A program made the position numbers and the translations under genes. DNA of 64,000 nt from Pseudomonadota bacterium (GTDB lineage Bacteria > Pseudomonadota > Gammaproteobacteria > Steroidobacterales > Steroidobacteraceae). The first letter of the stretch is position 1; each line of letters begins with the position of its first letter. The stretch is from NCBI GenBank assembly GCA_021815925.1, contig JAKAZL010000003.1, positions 43,556 through 107,555 of the forward strand. The letters are read 5' to 3'. Positions 1 through 9,690 of this stretch are shown piece after piece. Under the pieces are notes generated by a model. The model was not told where the DNA came from. It searched no databases and worked only from the letters and a program-made list of their open reading frames with translations.

Positions 1-144
1 GGTAAACCTGCTGAACATCGCCGCGCGCCGGCGGGGTTACCGACTGCGGCACGATAGTCAATACAGTTGGATGCCCAAGCTCGGCCTCGCGGCGTCGACG
101 CGCCTGCGCACGGCACCGAACTGTGTCCGAGAGGCACACGAGAA

Positions 145-173
145 TTGACGGACTGTAAACCATAGTTTACACT
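145..173 (+). promoter_or_regulatory. sigma70-like promoter TTGACG-17bp-TACACT with overlapping palindrome TGTAAAC-CATA-GTTTACA (154-171)
   Basis: Direct reading: TTGACG 145-150, TACACT 168-173, perfect 7-bp inverted repeat at 154-171 overlapping spacer and -10; toxin ATG at 180. Confidence 0.7.
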
Positions 174-179
174 CAGCGC

Positions 180-476
180 ATGCTCACCGTCGTGAAGTCG
201 CAGACGTTCGACGGCTGGCTTTCCAGGCTGAAGGACCGTCAGGCACGCGCGCGTATTCAAGCACGCATTGATCGGCTGACGATGGGCAACCCTGGCGATG
301 TGAAGCCAACCCAGAGCGGTATAAGCGAGCTGCGCATCGATTACGGTCCGGGCTACCGCGTGTATTACCAGCAGCGCGGCAAGACTGTAGTGTTACTCTG
401 CTGTGGTGGCGACAAGCGGACTCAGGAGAGCGATATCCGTCGTGCCGTCGAGATTGCAAAGAACTGGAAGGGCTGA
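180..476 (+). CDS. higB: RelE/HigB-like type II toxin (addiction module killer protein)
   Basis: 98 aa, motif-like LRIDYGPGYRVYYQQRGKTVVLLCCGGDKRTQ typical of HigB/Gp49-type toxins; followed directly by an HTH antitoxin. Confidence 0.85.
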   Translation: MLTVVKSQTFDGWLSRLKDRQARARIQARIDRLTMGNPGDVKPTQSGISELRIDYGPGYRVYYQQRGKTVVLLCCGGDKRTQESDIRRAVEIAKNWKG

Positions 477-479
477 ATC

Positions 480-794
480 ATGGCAACCAAGCGACCAAGA
501 CCGGTGAAGGAGACTTTCACGCGCTACGACAGCGCCGACTACCTCAAGTCCGAGGAGGATATGGCGGCCTACCTGCAGGCGTGTCTGGAGGAGGCGCCAG
601 ACGATCCGGCCTTCATTGCGCAGGCTCTTGGAACAGTGGCGCGCGCTCGCGGCATGATGCAGCTTGCGAAGGACACGGGGCTTACGCGCGAAGGGCTCTA
701 CAAGGCCCTGTCGAAGGACGGGAATCCGAGTCTTGGAACGGTGCTGAAAGTTCTGCAGGCCCTCCATCTGAGGATCTCGTTGCATCCGGCCTGA
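480..794 (+). CDS. higA: HigA-like addiction module antidote protein
   Basis: 104 aa, HTH-like segment GMMQLAKDTGLTREGLYKALSKDGNPSLGTVLKVLQAL; starts 3 nt after toxin stop. Confidence 0.85.
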   Translation: MATKRPRPVKETFTRYDSADYLKSEEDMAAYLQACLEEAPDDPAFIAQALGTVARARGMMQLAKDTGLTREGLYKALSKDGNPSLGTVLKVLQALHLRISLHPA

Positions 795-965
795 TCCGAC
801 AGCCGCTTGGAAGCGCGGCCCAAACCTAACTTTCTGTACCACTTTTGTACCACTCGCCTGAAATAGGGTGCAGGGCCATGCAGTGGATCGAAAGAGCCGA
901 GCCGCGTAAAGTCAGAGCTGTAGGCTACATTCTGCCTCATGGGCGTTCATGTCATTTCAGGCTGA

Positions 966-1015
966 ACTTCCATGGGGTGCAAGGGGTCCCGAGTTCAAAT
1001 CTCGGCGCTCCGACC
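966..1015 (+). other. 3' fragment of tRNA-Pro(GGG) (anticodon loop to acceptor end), candidate attachment site
   Basis: ATGGGGT anticodon loop, variable region AAGGGGTC, T-arm CCGAG-TTCAAAT-CTCGG (989-1005), acceptor 3' strand CGCTCCG-A; no matching 5' half (CGGAGCG...) immediately upstream. Confidence 0.7.
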
Positions 1016-1154
1016 CATAAAAACAGTTGGTTGCGAATAGCGATTCCCAGGGGCTTCACCTCACAGTGACCAGTACAGGGACCACTTTCTTCTTGTGCCC
1101 CTCCCGGTCTCCAGCGCTCGAATCTGAAACGGCGATCTCCCGGCTGAGGGGTCG

Positions 1155-1559
1155 ATGAAGATCTCGAAGAGTTCTCGTCACTCGAAGATCACCGGGGACT
1201 TTGCCGAACGGTTGGTGCTCTATTGGCTCTCGAAGCATGGGTTCGAGTGCGCTCTTGTTGATCACACTGGGCTCGACATCATCGCGCGCAACCCTGCCAA
1301 CAAGGAGCTGATGGGAATCTCTGTAAAGTCACGCTCACGGAACGCTGGTACAGAGAACACCGTGCTGAGCATTGATCGCAAGCAGGTGCCGAGTCTCGAT
1401 CTCGCGTGCCGAGCGTTTGGATGTAAGCCCTACTTCGCAATCGTGGTCGATGCGGCGGATCTCATCACCACCTGGATTGTGCCGAAGAGGCGGTTCCTAA
1501 AACTGTGCGAGTGGAAGCCGCCCCTTCATGTCTACTGGAAGATGGGCGTGAAGCGGTAA
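1155..1559 (+). CDS. Hypothetical protein, possible PD-(D/E)XK nuclease-like fold
   Basis: 134 aa; GDFAERLVLYWLSKHGF...GLDIIARNP...MGISVKSRSR resembles E...D...(V)K core of PD-(D/E)XK proteins. Confidence 0.5.
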   Translation: MKISKSSRHSKITGDFAERLVLYWLSKHGFECALVDHTGLDIIARNPANKELMGISVKSRSRNAGTENTVLSIDRKQVPSLDLACRAFGCKPYFAIVVDAADLITTWIVPKRRFLKLCEWKPPLHVYWKMGVKR

Positions 1560-2069
1560 CGTCAGTACGCGACTGATCCCGAGATCATGTCGTTTCAGTT
1601 CTCGACGAAGACGCTCAATTGGTGGGCGTGAACCATTGGGGTGTACGGGCTCTGACCCAACGAAGCGAAGACGCCGAACGCATGGAGCAGGCGCATCGGC
1701 AGGCTGATACCGACGGCTGGGGGAACCTCGCGGAGCATCGCAGTGGGGGCGCACGGGGGCTTTCCGAGATCGAGCGACGGGCTGAGATGCCGCATTCTTG
1801 CGCCTACTGGGTAGCCTGGACGCCAACTGAGATCCAGTCGCGGAGTCGATTACGCCGGCGCGCGGTCCCTGGTAGCGGACCATGCGTTCTAGGGCTAAGC
1901 AACGGTCTAGCAGTCCGGCAACCAGCTCGCCGGGCCGTTCGGGGCCGTCCGCGGCAGGCGGGGGGCGGGCCGGGCGCTTCATTGGCAATGTGGTGCAGCC
2001 GCCCGCCCCACCAGAGGGCCGCCTCGCGGTATGCTTGGCTCAGAAGAACACCAAGACGGAGGGCGGATC

Positions 2070-3683
2070 ATGGCGGATGCCTTGATGGTGCGGCGTTGGG
2101 CTCGACGCTCGGGTGCTTGGGCGCTGGTCATCGCGGCCCTGCTGGGCACGCCGGCGCATGCGGACCTGTATACGGCGCTGAGCGTATTCAAGCAAGGTAA
2201 TTACCCGTCGGCCTTTCAGGATTTTCTTGCGCTAGCCAAGCTCGGTCAGCCGCTCGCGCAAGTCGATGTCGCCTACTTGTACGCGGCCGGAGTGGGCACT
2301 CCACAGAGCAGCCGGCGCGCCTACGCCTGGGCCGTTCTCGCGGGACAGAACGCACAAGCCAAGGGAGCGAAATTGGCCGCGAAGCTGCGCCCTGTGCTGA
2401 GTCCCGCCGCCGAGCGCGCCGCGGCACGGATCGTGGCCCGCTACAGCCCGGACGCCCTGCGCAGGCGGCTGCTGCCGGTCGCGGTCGGTGCGTGCGGCGG
2501 CTCGCATTCCGGGGATGGGGCGGACTCGTGCCCCTTCGACATCCATACCTACGCGCAGTGCAACCCGGTGCACTTCGACCGGTTCGAGTATCCCATGATG
2601 CAGGGGATTACCGAGAACATGCAAAGTCAGCTCGTCGTGCGGTTCACCCTCATGCCGGACGGCACGGCGCGTCTGCCGCACGTGGTGTTCGGGCTGCCCG
2701 AGCCGGCCTTTCGCCCGGCAGTGCGCGCCACCGTGCTACGCTCGAAGTTCAAGGCGTTGCCGCCCGGCACTCAGCCCGTCCAGTGCGAGATGGAGATCAG
2801 TTTCCTCGAACGCGACGAGGAGGATCTGTCCGCCTATCCGCAGCTCGAGCTTTATTTGTTCAGGGAGCGCAGCCGCGCTCGGCGCGGCGATCCGAGAGCC
2901 GAAGCGGTTTATGGGACGTTGCTGGCGGGGCTGCCCCAGGTCGGGCGCTTTCGCGGGCGTCATTTCTTGCAGTGGTTGGTCAAAGCGGCTCAAGCCGGTG
3001 TTCCATATGCGCAATATGAAGTTGGCGAGAGCCTGATCTCGGGCTGGGGGTGTCGGCCCGACGAAGCGAAGGGCCTACGCTGGCTGAAACTGGCGGCTGC
3101 CCAGAACGAGCCACGCGCCGAGACGGCGCTCGCTGCCCGACTGCTGCGCCGCCCGCCGGATCCGGCCACCATGGCCACGGCGCGCCAATGGCTCGAGGCG
3201 GCGGTAGCGCAGCACGAGAAGAGCGCCGCGCTGTATCTTTCGGCGCTGCTCGCCGCCGCACCCGAAGCGCGCGACCGCGATCCGGCACGCGCGCTTCGCC
3301 TTGAAAAAGAGGCCTTTGCGCATCCCGCCGCAGACCCCACCGGTTACGAAATCCGCGCCGCTGCCTACGCCGCCGAAGGTCACTTCGCGCACGCGGTTGA
3401 CGCCGAGCAGGAGGCGATTGCTCAAGCGCGCCGGCTGGGTTGGTCTCTTGCGCCCCTGCAGACACGTCTGGCGCGCTATCGGGCGGGAAAGCCTTGGTTC
3501 GGCAATCTAATCAATCTTGGCACGCCGATCAGTGAGCGGCCGATACCGCCGTGCGCGGCAGGGAAATGCCTAAGTCGTGTGTCCGACGGCAAGAGGCGCG
3601 AGAGCCGCCCGGTGGCGCTTGTCGGGCATGTCGGGCAACGCCTTGAGCGACTCCAGCGCCGGGTCGACCCCGTCCTGGGCTAA
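2070..3683 (+). CDS. Sel1-like/TPR repeat protein, secreted
   Basis: Signal-peptide-like N-terminus and Sel1-type repeats (YAQYEVGESLISGWGCRPDEAKGLRWLKLAAAQNEPRAETALAARL); ATG at 2070 preferred. Confidence 0.65.
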   Translation: MADALMVRRWARRSGAWALVIAALLGTPAHADLYTALSVFKQGNYPSAFQDFLALAKLGQPLAQVDVAYLYAAGVGTPQSSRRAYAWAVLAGQNAQAKGAKLAAKLRPVLSPAAERAAARIVARYSPDALRRRLLPVAVGACGGSHSGDGADSCPFDIHTYAQCNPVHFDRFEYPMMQGITENMQSQLVVRFTLMPDGTARLPHVVFGLPEPAFRPAVRATVLRSKFKALPPGTQPVQCEMEISFLERDEEDLSAYPQLELYLFRERSRARRGDPRAEAVYGTLLAGLPQVGRFRGRHFLQWLVKAAQAGVPYAQYEVGESLISGWGCRPDEAKGLRWLKLAAAQNEPRAETALAARLLRRPPDPATMATARQWLEAAVAQHEKSAALYLSALLAAAPEARDRDPARALRLEKEAFAHPAADPTGYEIRAAAYAAEGHFAHAVDAEQEAIAQARRLGWSLAPLQTRLARYRAGKPWFGNLINLGTPISERPIPPCAAGKCLSRVSDGKRRESRPVALVGHVGQRLERLQRRVDPVLG

Positions 3684-3715
3684 ACGGGCTGCATGTCCAG
3701 CCCGCCGGTAACACA

Positions 3716-4069
3716 ATGTTAGATGCGGCTATCGAGACCATGACCGAGGACGACGAGAAGCCGATTCTGCCTTCCGATCGGGGTGGCCACTACCGCTGGT
3801 CTGGCTGGCTATCGCGGGTTGGGAACGCCAGACTGACTCAATCCATGTTGCGCAAAACCTGCTCCCCTGACAACGCAGCTCGTGAGGGATTCTTCGGAAG
3901 GCTGAAGACCGCGGTGTTCTATCCGGGCGGCTGGCGTTCGACGACCATTGCGCAATTCGTTGAGGCAATGAACCCCGACCTTCGCTGGTGCAACGAAAAG
4001 CAGATCAAGGGATCCCTTGGTTATCTCAGCTCCATCGAGTACCGTGAAAGCCTCGGGCTAACGACGTAA
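3716..4069 (+). pseudogene. IS3-family (IS150-like) transposase OrfB C-terminal remnant
   Basis: SDRGGHYRW...PDNAAREGFFGRLKT...IEYRESLGL motifs of the DDE integrase core C-terminus; catalytic N-terminal part missing. Confidence 0.8.
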
Positions 4070-4371
4070 ATCAGTCCAAGAAAATTGCCGCATCCACCTG
4101 ATCATCATTCGATGAACGTCGACATCGGAGTCTCATCACTCCCTTTGGCATTTCCCATTCGGCGGCCGCCCCTGGGCGTCGAACTCGAACCACACGGACA
4201 TTGGAGCACTCGGTCTTCCGCCGGGAGTGACTTCAGATCCGGGAGGGTGCGGAGAACGGGCCGCACCGGCGCTGCGCTTGATCAACCGTCCGTAACTCAC
4301 AGGGGGCTCCCGGGTGCTGAATTCGGCTGATAACGATCGGTTATCGGGCGAGGAGCAATGGATTGGAGGTA

Positions 4372-5043
4372 TCAGTTGACCCCGGCGGAGCCTAGCGGCA
4401 GTGTACCGAGGAGTTCTGCCGCGCCGTTCCAGAGCACTTGGATCCCAATGCAGAAAAGCAGGAACGCTGACAGCCGCACGATGATCGTCGTGCCGGTGGA
4501 ACCAATCGCCTCCGCGACGCGCGACGAATATCGATACGCCACGTAGATCAACAGCGTTAGGAGTATAACGGCAACCAGTGTTTCGATGAAGAACTCCAGA
4601 AGCGGACCGTTCAGTCCGCTTGGGCGACTCGCGCCCAGCGAAATCGCGACCGAAATTGTTCCTGGTCCGGTTGTGAGCGGCATCGTGAGTGGGTAGAACG
4701 CGAGACGACTGGGCGGGATGTCGATCGAGCGCGGTGATGGTGTCTCGCTGCGGCGATGCTCAGTCGCGTCCGGCTCGGTGAGCATGCGCCATCCCGACAT
4801 CGCGATGACGATGCCACCGGCAACGCGCAGCACCGGGATGGAAATGCCAAAGAAGCCGAGCACGTACGCGCCGATGTATAGGGATGCGCAGACGATCGCA
4901 AACGCGTAGATCGCAACCCAGCGGGACACCGCAGCGCGCTCGCGCTGGGCGAGTCCGCTGGTGGCGCCGTAGAAAATGAATGCGCCGGACAGCGGGTTCA
5001 CGATCGAGAACAAAGCGCTGAACGCAAGCAGAAAAGTCTTCAT
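4372..5043 (-). CDS. MarC family integral membrane protein
   Basis: MKTFLLAFSALFSIVNPLSGAFIFYGATSGL...YPLTMPLTTGPGTISVAISLG typical MarC; ATG at 5043. Confidence 0.85.
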   Translation of the reverse strand: MKTFLLAFSALFSIVNPLSGAFIFYGATSGLAQRERAAVSRWVAIYAFAIVCASLYIGAYVLGFFGISIPVLRVAGGIVIAMSGWRMLTEPDATEHRRSETPSPRSIDIPPSRLAFYPLTMPLTTGPGTISVAISLGASRPSGLNGPLLEFFIETLVAVILLTLLIYVAYRYSSRVAEAIGSTGTTIIVRLSAFLLFCIGIQVLWNGAAELLGTLPLGSAGVN

Positions 5044-5165
5044 TGCACTGCCGTCATTCGGAATTGCATGCGCGCATGCTGACACAGGTGTGCTGTGGGT
5101 CTCAACCAGTGCCGGTTGGCTCAACGTGCTGCGACGACCGCGCGCGGCGTGACGTACTGTGGTAG

Positions 5166-5771
5166 GTGGGCACCGTTGACCGCCAGCTGTCGGCGGCTCT
5201 GGCGGCAATCGTACCGGAGCATCGGCGGGCGCGGCAGGCGGCGGTGGAAGCGGTGTGGGACTGGGGGCGATTGCGGAGCGCCGTGGGGGCGCTGAGCGTC
5301 CGACCGACGTTACTTCTTGCTGCCGCGGCCGTGGTCCTGGCGAGTCTCTCCGGGGTGGTATCGGACGATGAGTTCGTCGTTTCCCTCATCACCAAGAGAC
5401 GGGATGCGCGGATGCTTGCGCCGTTGAGCATTGCCGACGACCTGATTGGCATTGCCCGTCCGCTGATTGCCGCAGGGCTCGCACGGTCCTTGGGTGCGAC
5501 ACGACTGCTCTCGGTGTTCGTGGCGCTCGAGGCCCTTGCGGTCACGATCCGGTTCGCCAATCACAGCGTGGAGATCGTTCTTGCACTGTAGGTCGTGCTC
5601 GCCTTCCTCGACGACATTCTGGGGCTGATTGCACCGATCCGCTTGCAGGTGCTCATGCCCTCAATCCACCGGACGACGATCAACGCGGCCGTTCACGAGT
5701 TCAGCACACTGGCACAGTTGCTGGCCCTGGGTGAGATCGTACTGATTCTTGCGTCAACGGGTGACGCTTGA
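5166..5771 (+). pseudogene. Hypothetical membrane protein interrupted by in-frame TAG at 5589-5591
   Basis: 141-aa ORF, then same-frame open reading (VVLAFLDDILGLIAPIRLQVL...) continues to TGA 5769-5771. Confidence 0.4.
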
Positions 5772-6451
5772 GACGGCCACACCCGTGTCGTTGAAGTCGT
5801 TTCAGGTCGGGCGCACCGCCTCCGCATTGTCCGGCAGTATGTCGCGGGCTTCCCGTGCCCGACCTGGCAATCGTGTCAGGCATCTTGTTCGGGCTTCGGG
5901 CGCCGCCGGGCGAGTGGGGTGCAAGTTCGTTACTACGGTGACATTTTGACTGCGGCGGGACGGCTTTGGGCTGAGACGGGACAGCCGTTCTCCTCGCCGA
6001 TCACTGAGTCTGGGCTCTCGGGGTAACTGACAGTCCGGCCATTTCTTACGCTCGCTGCGAGCCTGCGGTCGATGAGATTCGTCTGTACTCAATCGGATCG
6101 GGCGCAAGTGAGAATGCGCGCGCGCATCATGACGCTTTCGCGGAGCAATCCACCACGAGATCCCCTTGTCTCAGGGGTGAAAAGCTCAGGGCGGTAAATG
6201 GAATGTCTCTAACAGGCAACGGCGCGACCGTCTCCGTATGAGAGCAGCAGGGCTTGTTCGTTGGCGTCGCCGCAGTGCCTGAGCGCTCGGGACAACGGCC
6301 TGTCGTCATGAGTTCGCGCGCAAGCCGCCGCCGTCGGCAGCGGGTGTTCACGGGACATCCTGTGCATGACCCTTCACCGCGTCGGGGGGATATCGTACGG
6401 TGGTCTCCCCAACACGGCGCCGGATGCCGCCAAACGCCTCGAGTGTGATGG

Positions 6452-8107
6452 TCAGCGGCCGGAGCAGTAACGATTGAGAACATTCCGCGTGACCCGATCG
6501 ACCATGGGATCCTCGCGCAGTAATGCTGCGACCCATTCGCAACTCCCGGCGTGAAACACCTCGCCGGCACCACGGGAGAAATGCACGATCATTCCGGCGC
6601 CGCGCTTGATGCGATCGATCGAGGCCTCGCTCGAATCGCCGAAGCGAAGCTCCGCGACGTAGGCAGCCTCGTCATTGCCGATAAACCGATCGTCGAGGCT
6701 GCCTGGCCGCGGGGGCTCCTCGCGGAGCGTCGCCATTCCGAGTGCCAAGATCGTGATCCCGGCCGGCGCACCGCCGCTCGGCAGAGCTTCCGGCATGCAG
6801 TCCCGAATGACATACGGCAGGCCGTCTACTTCATAGCCGAAGGCATGGCCCTCGTGTCCCAGGAGGTCCCCGTAGCCGAGACCGGTTCCGGTGAATGCCC
6901 AGTGCTCGGGCCGGTAGACCGGAAAGCCGCGCACCCCTCGGGCACCGCAACCGCCCCAGCCCGCATAGAGTCCGTCGATGGCGTTGAGGCCGAAGGTTGC
7001 GGCGCCCGGACGGGTCGTCTCGGGTGCCTCCCAGCAGCCGGTGGTGCGCGTCGGGTCGCTGCTGCGGTAGACCGGATCCTCCGCGCGTGCGCGGTACTTG
7101 TAGCAGACCTGTCGGCGGCCGCCGGCTTCGAGCCGGGTCTGCCACATGAAGTTGCCAGCAAAGCGTGCAACCCGGCCGCCGTGCTCCACGTAGTCGTCGA
7201 CGGCATCGCGCATTTCCCACGACCAGTACTCATCGTGTCCGACCATGACGATGCAGTCATAGTCGTGCAGCAGCTCGGGCTCGAACTGCAGCTCGTGCTG
7301 GCTCACGAGGTCGACGGCGTATCCGGCACGCTCGGCCCAGCGCGTGAAATGCGAGTCGTAGCTCGCCCAGCCGGCCGAGGCGTACTTGTTCGAGTGTCCG
7401 GTCGCATATGCCCATTCGAGGTGCGGGTAACGCAGCGGCGCGCCAGGTGGCGGTGAAAACTCGAGTGGCACGCGCGGCGCATCGTTGGGCAGAACGATGA
7501 AACCGCGCGCCCACGGGCGCTCGAGGCTGACGGTCGGGGAGTATTGATCGCGGTTCGGTCCCGTGAGTCCCCGGTAGTGGCTCGAGCCGCCCCAGGTGTT
7601 GTACGCGGTCCAGGTCCCGGTGGCGGCCACCTGCAGGATCCGGCCGGGCTTGGCTCCAGGCCTCGGCTTGACCACGAACAGATGATGCGCCCGGATCGGC
7701 GTTCCGTCGATTCCCTCTGCCGTCAGCGTGACGCGGTATGCACCCGACGGCCAGTCTTCGCCCACCTCGAATTCGAACGACGTCGGCCATCCGCAGCCCT
7801 CGATCGAGCAATTCTCGGGAGTCGACTGCCAACGCAGGCCTGACAACGAGTGCTTCAAGACCACGCGCAAGTCCGCGCCGTCACGCGCAATTTCCATCTC
7901 GGCGCGGGCGACGCTCGAGTTGATCTGCAACCGCACGGACGAACCCGGTGCATAGGCGAGCGCATCGCTGTAGCACCAGATCTCCCCGCGTCTGCCATCC
8001 ATGCCGGGTCGCTCATAACGATGGGCGAGAACCGCGTCGCGACGCTGCGTCGCGCTCAGACCGAAATCCGGATAATCGGCGTGCATCGCTCGTGGTGCCG
8101 CGCTCAT
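6452..8107 (-). CDS. N,N-dimethylformamidase beta-subunit-like protein
   Basis: 551 aa; TGTWTAYNTWGGSSHYRGL, DYDCIVMVGHDEYWSWEMRDAVDDYVEHGGRVARFAGNFMWQTRLE typical of DMFase large-subunit C-terminal domain family. Confidence 0.8.
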   Translation of the reverse strand: MSAAPRAMHADYPDFGLSATQRRDAVLAHRYERPGMDGRRGEIWCYSDALAYAPGSSVRLQINSSVARAEMEIARDGADLRVVLKHSLSGLRWQSTPENCSIEGCGWPTSFEFEVGEDWPSGAYRVTLTAEGIDGTPIRAHHLFVVKPRPGAKPGRILQVAATGTWTAYNTWGGSSHYRGLTGPNRDQYSPTVSLERPWARGFIVLPNDAPRVPLEFSPPPGAPLRYPHLEWAYATGHSNKYASAGWASYDSHFTRWAERAGYAVDLVSQHELQFEPELLHDYDCIVMVGHDEYWSWEMRDAVDDYVEHGGRVARFAGNFMWQTRLEAGGRRQVCYKYRARAEDPVYRSSDPTRTTGCWEAPETTRPGAATFGLNAIDGLYAGWGGCGARGVRGFPVYRPEHWAFTGTGLGYGDLLGHEGHAFGYEVDGLPYVIRDCMPEALPSGGAPAGITILALGMATLREEPPRPGSLDDRFIGNDEAAYVAELRFGDSSEASIDRIKRGAGMIVHFSRGAGEVFHAGSCEWVAALLREDPMVDRVTRNVLNRYCSGR

Positions 8108-8195
8108 TCGAGGCGACCATCGTGACGCCGGTTGCTAATGGAAGGCATTTGTGCTCTCTTAGCGCGACTGCGCGAGTTGGAAATATCGCACGACC

Positions 8196-9596
8196 ATGCA
8201 AAGCCCCGCAAGCTCACACCGCTCCCGGATCGAACAACATACGATCTTCCCGATTCCGCTCGATCAGCGGCACGGCAAGGCGCGACAGCTGTTCTCATTA
8301 TGGTTCGGCGCGAATCTGAATGTGCTGACGGTTGTCACCGGCGCACTTGCGACGACCGTCTTCGGGCAATCATTTCTGTCTGGAACGGTGGCGATCCTGC
8401 TCGGCAACCTGATTGGCACGGTGTTCATGGCGCTGCATGCGGCCCAAGGACCGCGACTCGGTGTGCCGCAAATGGTGCAGAGCCGCGGACAATTCGGTTC
8501 ACGCGGGGCGGCCTTCGTGGTCACGCTGGTCATCCTGATGTATCTCGGTTACGCGGCGACCGCTCTCGTGACGGGCGGACAGTCGTTACATGCCATCGTT
8601 CCGGCGATCAGTGTGCACGGCGGCATCATCGTGATCGGTGCACTTAGCCTCGCGGCGGCGGTCTACGGTCATGACCTGATTCATGCGGGTACGCGGGCGA
8701 TTGCGTACATTTCCGGTGCGGCAGTGCTCCTGTGCTACGTCGCGCTGGTGATCGTGGGGCGGATGCCCCTCGATTACCTCACCCGCGGCGGATTTTCCGT
8801 CGCCGGCTTCCTCGGCATGCTGTCGATCGGGGTGTTCTGGCAGCTGGCGTACGCGCCGTACGTGTCGGATTACTCCCGCTACCTGCCGCCCGACACCGGC
8901 CCGCGGCAGGCCTTTTGGGCCTGCTACTGGGGCACGACCCTCGGCGCGGTGTTGCCGATGATCTTCGGCGCGCTGATCGGACCTGCGGTTGCCGACGGGG
9001 ACGTACTCAAGGCGATAGCGGCGCTGACCGGAGCCGCCAGCACGCCCATCGCGCTGCTGTTCGCGCCCGGTGTGGCGGTCGCGGGGGCGATCTGCATCTA
9101 CGGTGGAACCCTTGCGGTGATCACCCTGGTGCAGACCTTCTTTTCCGGATGGCAGGCGGACTGGCGTACGCGTGCCCCGATCGCCACCGTAATTTTCCTC
9201 GCTGCGGCAGCTCTGGGGACCGTCGGTGCAGCGCACTTCCTGCCGCTCTACAGCCGCTTCAACGAGGCACTGCTGTACCTGATGGTGCCGTGGACGGCGG
9301 TTAACTTGGTGGATTATTACTGGGTGAGATTCGGCGATTACCACGTGCCTTCGTTCTTCGCGGCCGACGGTGGCGTATACGGCCGATACAACGTAGCGGC
9401 GCTCAGCTGCTACGCGCTCGGTATCGTGGTGCAGATCCCGTTCATGGCAACCGATTTCTACGTCGGCCCGGCAGCGCGTGCGCTCGGGGGAGTGGATCTG
9501 TCGTGGCTCGTGGGCCTGGTAGTGGTCGCGGGCGTGTATTACTTCAGCGCGCCCCGGCATGCCGCCCACGCTGCCGACGTGCGTGAGACGGGATGA
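8196..9596 (+). CDS. NCS1-family purine/cytosine-type permease
   Basis: 466 aa; GPRLGVPQMVQSRGQFG, YAPYVSDYSRYLP, NLVDYYWVRFGDY motifs of NCS1 transporters. Confidence 0.85.
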   Translation: MQSPASSHRSRIEQHTIFPIPLDQRHGKARQLFSLWFGANLNVLTVVTGALATTVFGQSFLSGTVAILLGNLIGTVFMALHAAQGPRLGVPQMVQSRGQFGSRGAAFVVTLVILMYLGYAATALVTGGQSLHAIVPAISVHGGIIVIGALSLAAAVYGHDLIHAGTRAIAYISGAAVLLCYVALVIVGRMPLDYLTRGGFSVAGFLGMLSIGVFWQLAYAPYVSDYSRYLPPDTGPRQAFWACYWGTTLGAVLPMIFGALIGPAVADGDVLKAIAALTGAASTPIALLFAPGVAVAGAICIYGGTLAVITLVQTFFSGWQADWRTRAPIATVIFLAAAALGTVGAAHFLPLYSRFNEALLYLMVPWTAVNLVDYYWVRFGDYHVPSFFAADGGVYGRYNVAALSCYALGIVVQIPFMATDFYVGPAARALGGVDLSWLVGLVVVAGVYYFSAPRHAAHAADVRETG

Positions 9597-9614
9597 CGGA
9601 TTCGCGGAATTGCT

Positions 9615-9653
9615 CGATGAATCAACGGCATGAGCAATGTCATTGATTCATCG
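9615..9653. terminator. Stem-loop between convergent genes (CGATGAATCAA ... TTGATTCATCG)
   Basis: Perfect 11-bp inverted repeat, 17-nt loop, between stops of NCS1 permease and IclR gene. Confidence 0.5.
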
Positions 9654-9690
9654 GGTTCGGGTGGCTGCAGAATCCCTTGCGATGCATCGA

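Noticed and set aside
845-1069. 74-aa ORF (…GVQGVPSSNLGAPT…)
   Set aside because: The peptide is the typical mistranslation of a tRNA T-arm/3' end; overlaps the tRNA-Pro fragment.
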